Source: Lachnospiraceae bacterium
Lineage (GTDB): Bacteria; Bacillota; Clostridia; Lachnospirales; Lachnospiraceae
Direction of reading: 5' to 3'
DNA length: 64,000 nt
NCBI GenBank assembly: GCA_910575275.1
Contig: CAJTEE010000010.1
Coordinates: 1-64,000, forward strand
Position 1 is the stretch's first letter. Each line of letters starts with the position of its first letter. This document shows, one piece after another, positions 54,495 through 61,699 of the stretch. The notes below the pieces were generated by a model, which had not been told where the DNA came from, searched no databases, and worked only from the letters and a program-made list of their open reading frames with translations. Made by a program: the position numbers and the translations under genes.

Positions 54495-55937
54495 ATGAAG
54501 GATTTGGAACTTCTTGAACATATTCTTGAAGAAAAGGCCGAAACGATCCTGCGCGCCAACGACGAGATCTGGAACTATGCGGAGCTGGCCTTTCACGAAA
54601 CCCAATCGGCCGCGCTCTTAAAGAGCATTTTACGCGATGAAGGCTTTACATTGACGGAAGGCGATGCCGGGATCCCCACCTGCTTTACAGGAACCTTCTC
54701 CTACGGTTCAGGAAAGCCTGTCATGGGCATCCTCGGGGAGTACGACGCCCTCTCCTCTCTGAGCCAGAAGGCCGCACAGACCGAAAAGGAACCGCTTACT
54801 CCGGGCGCACCGGGCCACGGCTGCGGACACTGCGCGCTTGGGGCCGGTTCTCTCGCTGCGGCGTTAGCGGTCAAGGACTATTTAAAAGAACAGAAAAAAG
54901 ACGGAACCGTCATCTATTTCGGCTGTCCCGCCGAGGAGGGGGCCGGCTCCAAGCAGTTCATGGCCCGCGCTGGGATGTTTGACAGCGTTGATTTTGTCTA
55001 CACCTGGCATCCGTCCACCAAAAACGCCGTCGAGGCCGTCCACAACAATGCGATCATGGGCGCAAACTTCTCTTTCACCGGTGTTTCTTCCCACGCAGGC
55101 GGGGCCCCGCATCTTGGCCGAAGCGCTCTTGATGCCGTCGAGTTGATGAATGTGGGCTGTAATTATTTAAGAGAGCACACGATTCCCGACGCCAGAATCC
55201 ATTACGCCTATATTGACGCCGGGGGGACCGCGCCGAACGTTGTCCAGGACCATGCCGTCATCCGCTACGAGGTACGCTCACCACGCGTTTCCCAGACCAA
55301 GGAGCTGTTTGAACGCGTAAAAAACGTGGCCCGCGGTGCGTCCATCATGACCGACACGACGGTTCGCTGCGACTTGTCCATGGCCTTTACCGAATACATA
55401 CCAAACCATGCGCTGGCAGCAGTTGCCGACGAATGCCTGAAAGAGGTCGGCGCGCCAAAGTGGAGCGAAGAAGACTATGCGCTTGCCAAGGCCTTTTTGG
55501 ATACCTATAACGAAGAAACCCGGGAAAACATCCGCGCAGAGATCGCGGAAGCCTACGGGGAGGAGCATGTTGAAGAAATCCTGAAGCGACCGCTCGATTC
55601 CACCGTCCATCCTTTCAATCCGGACAAGATTAAAATCGTGGCCGGCTCCACGGATGTCGGCGATGTGGGCTACGCCGCCCCCACCTTAAACATCAACATC
55701 GCGACCTGCTGCATCGGAAACGTCGGACATTCCTGGCAGATGGTGGCCCAGTCCTGCAGCCCGCTCGCCCACAAGGGCCTTTTAACTGCCGCCAAGGTCA
55801 TCGCTCTCTCCTGCATCCGTACCATGGACCGGCCGGAGGTCATAGAAGCTGCCAAAAAGGAAGTCCAAAAGCGCAACGGCGGCCATTACACCTGCCCGCT
55901 GCCGGATTCTGTGCAGCCGCCGCTCACGACTTATTAA
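54495..55937 (+). CDS. M20-family amidohydrolase (AbgB-like)
   Basis: 480 residues, close to E. coli AbgB, which helps cleave p-aminobenzoyl-glutamate. Metal-binding motifs GHGCGHCALGAGS (about residue 112), the AEEGAG glutamates (about 155) and WHPSTKNAVE (about 183) are intact. HSWQM near residue 425 completes the site. AAAGGATGG precedes the ATG at moderate spacing. Its immediate downstream neighbour is a decayed transporter gene on the other strand. Confidence 0.9.
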   Translation: MKDLELLEHILEEKAETILRANDEIWNYAELAFHETQSAALLKSILRDEGFTLTEGDAGIPTCFTGTFSYGSGKPVMGILGEYDALSSLSQKAAQTEKEPLTPGAPGHGCGHCALGAGSLAAALAVKDYLKEQKKDGTVIYFGCPAEEGAGSKQFMARAGMFDSVDFVYTWHPSTKNAVEAVHNNAIMGANFSFTGVSSHAGGAPHLGRSALDAVELMNVGCNYLREHTIPDARIHYAYIDAGGTAPNVVQDHAVIRYEVRSPRVSQTKELFERVKNVARGASIMTDTTVRCDLSMAFTEYIPNHALAAVADECLKEVGAPKWSEEDYALAKAFLDTYNEETRENIRAEIAEAYGEEHVEEILKRPLDSTVHPFNPDKIKIVAGSTDVGDVGYAAPTLNINIATCCIGNVGHSWQMVAQSCSPLAHKGLLTAAKVIALSCIRTMDRPEVIEAAKKEVQKRNGGHYTCPLPDSVQPPLTTY

Positions 55938-55960
55938 AATGGAATGCGCCCGTGCAGCAA

Positions 55961-55990
55961 GCCCTCTGCCGCATACCGCGGACAGAGGGC
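55961..55990 (+). terminator. Hairpin after the M20 gene
   Basis: GCCCTCTG/CAGAGGGC stem (55961-55968, 55983-55990) with an inner CCGC/GCGG pair; only a weak T-rich stretch follows. It may serve both convergent genes. Confidence 0.6.
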
Positions 55991-56036
55991 CTGCCTTATA
56001 TAGAGATATGGGTTGGCTGATTGATACGTACTCCTG

Positions 56037-57055
56037 TTAAATCGGTATCACGCCCATGACAGCCGCTACGGCCACGATGACCAGAGAGATGATCCACAGC
56101 CAGATAAAGCTGTGCTTCTGATGCTCTCCCAAATCAACGCCGGTAAGGCCGGTCAGCAAAAGCGTGGACGGAGTGAGCGGGGAGATCGGGAATCCGACTG
56201 TGATCTGTCCGCTGATTGCCGCGCGCCCGATTGCAAGCGTCGGGACTTCGGATCTTCCGGCCGTCGCTGCCAGGACCGGGAGAACCGCATAGTAAAAGCT
56301 GTCCGGGTCAAACATCAGAGACAGCGGCATTGCAAAAATACCGATGAAGATCGCGATATGCCCCATAATCAAAGCCAGAAGCAGATTACATAATGCCTCT
56401 GCCATTGCAGCCAGCATTCCGCCTCCGCCTAGAAGGCCGGTAAAGCAACTCGCGCCGAACAGCGTGGAGACCATCATCATAGCGGCAACCGCATGCTCAT
56501 CCATGCGCTTACTCTGTCCTGCCAGGTCGTGGTAATTGACCACCATCGCAATACAAAGCGCCGCCATAAAGCAGCCGGCCGGAGGCAGAAGCTCCATGAC
56601 CAGGGCAACGATTGTAAGAACGATCAGGAGAATATTGAATGCAGCCAGCTTCGGCCGCCTCTTGGCCTGTTCCTCTGCCGGCAGATCCTCAAACCTGGGA
56701 ATCTCAACCGAAATATGACTCAGTTCACTTCCAAGCCTCTTTTTCTCTTTCAGGCCAAACATGACAGCGACTACCACACAGTCTGCCAGATCACAGAGCT
56801 GTGGAAGGATCATCGGATTGTATAGCTCTGTCAGAGACACTTCTAACGCTGTTGCCGCCCGAATCATCGGACCGCCCCACGAAACAATATTCATGGTCCC
56901 GGCTCCGGCCGCCACGATCGTCGCCAGCATGCGTCTGTCCATTTTCAGTTTATCGTAAATGGGAAGCAACGCAGGGATCGTGATTAAAATGTAGTCGCCC
57001 CTGAGCCGTCCAGATGCGTCATCATCGTAATAATCAGCGTTCCGACTCTCCGCCT
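56037..57055 (-). pseudogene. Truncated, frameshifted CitMHS-type transporter
   Basis: About 320 residues of a citrate/organate:proton symporter remain, with hydrophobic helices and the IPALLPIYDKLKMDRR and MNIVSWGGP segments. The upstream part of the family motif (TMMTHLDGSGATTF) is present in a different frame. One base is missing in the T-run at about 56986, and restoring it joins the two. Homology stops near 57040-57055, where the sequence becomes antisense to a LysR gene, so the N-terminal helices and promoter are gone. The nominal ATG at 57242 lies inside that LysR sequence. Confidence 0.8.
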
Positions 57056-57664
57056 TTCGGCTTCGTATCCGGAAATTCAGGTCACGCATACCACTCTGCG
57101 TCTGGATGAGCTCCAGAGTTCCAACTGTCTTTATAACTATGCTTTTCTCATCACTAGCCCCACCGATACGCCAAAAAGCTGGATCTGTAAAAAGATTCTC
57201 TACAATGACGATTATCCCGTGCTCCTTCTCCATCCCGACCATCCGCTGTCGAAGCGCCGGGAAATCCGGCTTACCGAGGTGAGGGAGGAACCCTTTGTGG
57301 CCTTAACCCCCGGCTATTCCTCACGCAAATACTTTGATGAGCTGTGCCAGCAAGCCGGCTTTGTCCCCCATATTGCCATTGAATGCGATTACATGATGCG
57401 CTCCTACATGGTTATGAAGAAGATTGGCGTCGCCTTGGCTACCGCCTCGCCTATACAAATTATGCGCGTTTATATGACGGAACCTGCTGCGTTGATGTCT
57501 CGGAATCGGTTTTCCCCCGCGTACAGGCCCTTTTCTACAATGAAAAGAAACATATGAACGCGGCTTCTCTCAAATTTCGGGATTTTGCATACAATTTTTA
57601 TCCCGGCAAATCCTGCCGGAAGCTGCCGCCCTCTACACAATTCCCCTTTCAGACAAACCGGTGA
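57041..57664 (+). pseudogene. LysR-family regulator, 5' part deleted and frameshifted
   Basis: The effector-binding half of a LysR regulator can be read from about 57042 (LSASYPEIQVTHTTLRLDEL) through HPLSKRREIRLTEVREEPFV to KKIGVALATA near 57445. There the frame shifts; the natural end (VFPRVQALFYNEKK, FRDFAYNFYPGKS) continues in the next frame to a stop at 57662-57664. The DNA-binding helix-turn-helix domain and start are absent. It is divergent from the broken transporter and convergent with the broken CoA transferase. Confidence 0.85.
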
Positions 57665-58401
57665 TCTCCTCCTTTGTAAGTCCAAGAAATTCTCCGAATA
57701 TTTTTTCGTTATCCTGCCCCAACACCGGTGCCGGTCTGGTGACATGGGGCATCGTTTCCATCAGCTTGATTGCCGTTCCGTTCACGTGCATGTCTCCGAT
57801 CACCGGATGCGATACAATCGGGAACATACCGCGCGCCTCGGCTATATGCGCATCCTTCACCACCTGGCTCAAATCATAAACCGGCCGGCACTCCCGCTCC
57901 TAGCGCCTTGTCTACGATTTCATTCACTGTGTAGCTCTGCGTCCACCCTTCAATCAGCTCCTTTAAGGCGTCCATGTTCTCCACCCGCAGCACATTCGTC
58001 AAAAAACGCGGATCCGTGATCCATTCCGGATGTCCGGCCACCTTTTAGCAAAATAGCTCCAACAGCTTTTGATTTCCGCAGGCGATGATACAGAGCCCAT
58101 CCTTTGCCCCAAAAGAGTCATAGGACGCCAGGGCTGCATAAGCGTTTCCGTTCCTTTTATAGATCTCATGGCTGTCCCAATACCTGGTAAACGTATTTTC
58201 CAATGAGACCACAATGCTGTCCACCAGTGCGATGTCCACACGTTGTCCGTGTCCGAAAAGGCTTCTCGCATACAGCGCTTCCAGCACTCCGATCACCATA
58301 TTCATTCCGCCCAGAATATCCCCCAGGATCGAACTGCAAAACGGCCCCGCGACGACCTGGGTCAGGTCCAGCACTGCCAGGTCATGAAGCGCTCCCTTCA
58401 T
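57633..58401 (-). pseudogene. CaiB/BaiF-type CoA transferase with deletion, nonsense and frameshift
   Basis: N-terminus LHDLAVLDLTQVVAGPFCSS from an ATG at 58401. An abrupt jump near 58317 to GGMNMVIGVLEALYARS removes over 100 residues, including the usual CoA-binding region. A stop after NQKLLELFC lies at about 58045. The C-terminal part continues as VAGHPEWITDPRFLTNVLRV, loses about 5 bases near 57885 (VPAG then PVYDLSQVV in another frame) and ends at 57633. A functional family member has about 400 residues; only about 255 codons remain. Confidence 0.85.
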
Positions 58402-58857
58402 TCTCTCGGCCTCCTTCCCACCATACATCTGAGTACGCCCTCTGCCGTCTTTTCATTTTCCTAGTTGTATACCTCATATTTCTATGCCCATGATTCCGCT
58501 CAAGCCGTCTTTCGTCTCTCTCTTATCCTGGATAAACAGCTTCAGCCAGATCGTATCACCAAGCTTTACCGGCTTAATAAATTTCCAGTTATCAATCCCA
58601 AGAAACACCGAATTCTTGAAAATACCGCTCCGGACATACAGCCCGTTCGCCATCGCAAGCGTCAGCATCCCATGTACGGTCCGGGCTCCGTATGCATTCT
58701 CCTTTGCATAGGTCACACTGGTGTGAATCTCGTTAAAGTCTCCCGTCAAGCCGGCAAACTGCATGACGTCAGACTCACTGAGCATCCTGGACGGCGAAGT
58801 AAATTCGTCCCCTGCCTCAACGTCTTCATAATAATAGGTCTGCTCTGCCTGTCTCAT
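58398..58857 (-). pseudogene. MaoC-like enoyl-CoA hydratase, 3' end broken
   Basis: Starts at the ATG 58857 (AAGGAGTG upstream) as MRQAEQTYYYEDVEAGDEF. The hydratase motif is GLTGDFNEIHTSVTYAKE with HGML. The frame ends at 58474 after GIMGIEI. The natural tail (NEKTAEGV, MVGRRPRE) continues in another frame after one in-frame TAG. It then ends as ATGA over the CoA transferase start at 58401, the expected operon overlap. The 127-residue product might still fold; the family usually has about 140-155. Confidence 0.75.
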
Positions 58858-59021
58858 TTCCCACACTCCTTTTCCTTGATATTGTTTATATTTTTTAGGT
58901 GTATTATCCATATATATAAATAATATAAGGAAAATTATTCTATTGCATATTATTTTTAAAATTAGCACCCATTAATTTCCAACAACATTTTCTCGTTATT
59001 TTCCTTTGTTTTTCCTCTATT

Positions 59022-59083
59022 TCTTCTAAAAAGCAAAGAAACGTTAACTTTAAAATTAACGTTTCTTTGCTTTTTAGAAGAAA
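59022..59083. terminator. Perfect 27-pair hairpin
   Basis: Arms 59022-59048 and 59057-59083 are exact complements (TTCTTCTAAAAAGCAAAG at the outer end) with an 8-base loop. AT-rich and flanked by T/A runs, it can terminate both strands. It lies upstream of the MaoC remnant and downstream of the tuf remnant. The rest of 58858-59190 is AT-rich and shows no gene. Confidence 0.75.
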
Positions 59084-59144
59084 ATGTATATCAGTGTCAA
59101 ATGCTTCACTCTCTCCTGCGGAAATTTTCTTATCGGATAAAAAA

Positions 59145-59172
59145 GGAGCCTCCCGGAAAGCCGGAAAGCCCC
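59145..59172 (-). terminator. Terminator of the EF-Tu gene remnant
   Basis: Minus-strand 12-pair stem GGGGCTTTCCGG/CCGGGAGGCTCC (some G-T pairs), loop CTTT, followed by a TTTTTT run; 19 bases after the EF-Tu stop codon. Confidence 0.85.
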
Positions 59173-59190
59173 ATAAAATGAATTTTTTGA

Positions 59191-59247
59191 TTACTCGATG
59201 ATAGTAGCAACCCTTCCAGAACCAACAGTTCTACCACCCTCACGGAT
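59191..59247 (-). pseudogene. tuf: 3' end of an elongation factor Tu gene (possible att site)
   Basis: Exactly 19 codons read IREGGRTVGSGRVATIIE and TAA, the invariant C-terminus of bacterial EF-Tu. Upstream of the ATC at 59247 the similarity stops, and AT-rich unrelated sequence begins. The natural terminator is retained downstream. This is what an integrative element leaves when it enters the 3' end of a gene; the complete tuf should then lie at the far end of the element, outside the window. Confidence 0.85.
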
Positions 59248-59342
59248 TAGGTTGGGAGAACTTTGGGTGACAGATGGCGTGTTTTCGGGGTTTTCTGTCA
59301 TCATATTTTCTGGAAATATTGTTTTTATCTGTATTCTCAGAA

Positions 59343-59409
59343 TTTTTGTAGCCATTTTGTAGCCAACCGCGTTTCCCCCTCATCGTAATTGTTGCTACAG
59401 TGTAGCAAC
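59343..59409. repeat. TTGTAGCCA repeats and GTTGCTACA palindrome near the island edge
   Basis: TTTTGTAGCCA occurs twice in tandem (about 59344-59354 and 59355-59365), and GTTGCTACA-G-TGTAGCAAC forms a perfect 19-base palindrome at 59391-59409, sharing the TGTAGC core. Clustered short repeats next to an att site are typical of tyrosine-recombinase arm-binding sites. Confidence 0.55.
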
Positions 59410-59451
59410 TTTTTGAGTATGTTTCAAAAATTGTGCCTACAATAAAAATAT

Positions 59452-60549
59452 CTACAAATCTATCCCTTCATCTATCCATTCCTTTAATTTCTTCTGAAGC
59501 TCCTTCTTATCCGGCAAATACAATTGATACTCTGACGCATAAATATTTGCATCTTCCGGCAATGTAATTTCTACAAGAGCATCATCCTTTTCCTTGCATA
59601 ACAGAATTCCCACCGTCGGATTTTCCTCAGGCAGCTTCTCATATCTGTCGTAGTAATGCACATACATCAACATCTGTCCCAAGTCCTGATGCGTCAATTT
59701 ATCAATCTTCAAGTCTATCAATACATAGCACCGTAAAAGTCTGTTATAAAACACAAGATCAACATAATAGTTATCTTCCTTAAATGTAAACCGCTTCTGC
59801 CTTGCTTCAAATAAGTAACCTTTGCCCAATTCTAACAAAAATTTTTGCAGTTTATTGATAATTGCAGTTTCCAAATCAGATTCCACATATTTTGCTTTTT
59901 CATCTAATCCAAGAAATTCAAGCACCGTAGGCTGTTTCACGATGTCCTGCGGTTTTGTAATGACATTGCCTTCAGATGCGAGCCTCATTACCTCGTCTTT
60001 ATCCCTACTCAAAGCCAACCTTTCATACAAACTTGAATTATATTGTCTTTGCAGTGTTCGTATTCCCCATGCCTCATTTGTTGCTTCTATTTCATAAAAT
60101 TTTCGTTCGCTTTCATCTTTAATGCGCATCAGTTGGAGATAATGAGACCACGAAAGTGTGAACGGTGCTTCTTTTTCAAAAAAGCTAAACACTGTTTCGG
60201 ATTTCTCCACAGCAAATTTCCGAAACACTGTTTCGGAAATTCTATCCTGATATGTAAGGAAAAAACGTCTGGCATTTTCCAATGTATCTACCGAAAATCC
60301 TCTTCCATACTGTTCAGTCAATGCTTCTGAAAGCCTTTTAATCACTCGTTGACCATATTTCGCTCTACTTTCACCCTGTTGCTGTTCTTCCACAATCCAT
60401 CTTCCTATGGAGTAAAATGTCATTAACTGAATGATATTAATTTGCTTTGCTGTAATTCTTCTTGCGTACTCAATTAAATCTATTGAATTTTGACACAGTA
60501 TATGCAATGACTTGTCTATATCTATTTTTTCTGGTAAATCCTTTTTCAT
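59452..60549 (-). CDS. YhcG/DUF1016-type PDDEXK nuclease-domain protein
   Basis: 365 residues from the ATG at 60549 (AGGAGA 6 bases upstream). N-terminal DUF1016 helical region with YSIGRWIVEEQQQGESRAKYG and RFFLTYQDR. The C-terminal PD-(D/E)xK fold has Asp in YYVDLVFYNRLLRCYV, the IDLK lysine, and LGQMLMYVHYYDR. Family members are found in accessory DNA beside restriction and defence genes and are thought to be nucleases. It is third in the island's minus-strand run, 105 bases after the unknown gene. Confidence 0.9.
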   Translation of the reverse strand: MKKDLPEKIDIDKSLHILCQNSIDLIEYARRITAKQINIIQLMTFYSIGRWIVEEQQQGESRAKYGQRVIKRLSEALTEQYGRGFSVDTLENARRFFLTYQDRISETVFRKFAVEKSETVFSFFEKEAPFTLSWSHYLQLMRIKDESERKFYEIEATNEAWGIRTLQRQYNSSLYERLALSRDKDEVMRLASEGNVITKPQDIVKQPTVLEFLGLDEKAKYVESDLETAIINKLQKFLLELGKGYLFEARQKRFTFKEDNYYVDLVFYNRLLRCYVLIDLKIDKLTHQDLGQMLMYVHYYDRYEKLPEENPTVGILLCKEKDDALVEITLPEDANIYASEYQLYLPDKKELQKKLKEWIDEGIDL

Positions 60550-60654
60550 GATTGCTCTCCTGCATAATCCCATTTTACGCCAAACTATCGTTTATGCTAA
60601 TAATAGGGCTACAAATAGTTTTGTTCCATTTTCAGTAACACTTTCGATATTCTA

Positions 60655-61686
60655 TCAGCCGCCTAGCTTGTATTGTTCATATAATTCTGACAAGCACTTC
60701 TCAAAATTTCTAAATTCTAATTCATAAATAGCTTTTATTTCATCGCAAGAATACCCTTCAAACAAATAACTTTCTGGTGTAGGATATTCTATATGAATAT
60801 CTGGACACAATATTTTCATTATCGCAAAAGAAATGGCATGCATTTTATATCCTGTAGGCGATAAAATAATTCTATTAGTCAGCCAAAACTTTTTATAAAG
60901 TTTCACAAGAAATTCAAAAACTTTATCATACTCTATTAACAAAAATTTAGACACAACATCCTTTTGATAACCGTATTCGTCTAATATATTTCGATGAATC
61001 TCTTCTATTGCATTTTCTCTCCAAATATCTCTTTGACATCCTTGATTTATGAGAAATAGTTTTTCTGGATTAATATCATTTACTAAAATATTGACTATTT
61101 GCTCGTTAAAAGATAGTCCCGCCACTAAAACAACAGGATTCTTTTGCATAACAACACTTGATAAAGATGGTGTTCTAACAATGTCTCCCACACCAATAGA
61201 AGATAAACAAATGGCACTTCCATTTTTTCTTTTTCCCATTGCCTCTTTATATTGTTGCTCACTTGGTCCCCACTTTACTGGCTCTGAATAAATAAGATGT
61301 AACTTATTCTTGTATTTCTTCAATTCATTTATTATTATCATAATCAATAGTTTGGACATTACGGTAATATCAACATATATATCATCATATTCATCTGCAT
61401 TTAAAAAATACTTCCGTAATTTTGATTCAAAAGCAGTAGGTTCAAATCTATTATATTTTAAATTGATTGGAAGTGTTTTCGTATGTTTTTTTACTAGTTT
61501 TAAAGCATCTGGGTATCTCGATTCTTTTTCTGGACCATATTGACAAATGATTGCTTTATCAAACATTGTAGATTCTTCTAATCTATTGAGCCATGCTAAA
61601 GTTCTAGATTCAAACCCTCCTGCAACAATCAAGAGCTTAGTTCCTGAAATATTTATATTATTATACTCTTTTACCAATGGCAACAT
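60655..61686 (-). CDS. Unrecognised protein with two Rossmann-like segments
   Basis: 343 residues, soluble, Lys/Ile/Asn-rich as the island is. Not recognised. Two strand-turn segments look alike: LLIVAGGFESRTLAWL (about residue 18) and VVLVAGLSFNEQIVNIL (about 185). Each is followed by alternating helices and strands; YVDITVMSKLL (about 105) and LSPTGYKMHAISFAIMK (about 285) are further conserved-looking patches. This suggests a duplicated alpha/beta sensor or transferase fold, CARF-like at best. It starts 14 bases after the kinase-ATPase stop, so they are surely cotranscribed. Confidence 0.7.
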   Translation of the reverse strand: MLPLVKEYNNINISGTKLLIVAGGFESRTLAWLNRLEESTMFDKAIICQYGPEKESRYPDALKLVKKHTKTLPINLKYNRFEPTAFESKLRKYFLNADEYDDIYVDITVMSKLLIMIIINELKKYKNKLHLIYSEPVKWGPSEQQYKEAMGKRKNGSAICLSSIGVGDIVRTPSLSSVVMQKNPVVLVAGLSFNEQIVNILVNDINPEKLFLINQGCQRDIWRENAIEEIHRNILDEYGYQKDVVSKFLLIEYDKVFEFLVKLYKKFWLTNRIILSPTGYKMHAISFAIMKILCPDIHIEYPTPESYLFEGYSCDEIKAIYELEFRNFEKCLSELYEQYKLGG

Positions 61687-61699
61687 AATTTACCTCTTT

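Noticed and set aside
57056-57242. N-terminal part of the long minus-strand transporter frame with an ATG at 57242
   Set aside because: This stretch is antisense to a clearly recognisable LysR effector domain and does not resemble a transporter. The open frame is a chance extension across the deletion junction.
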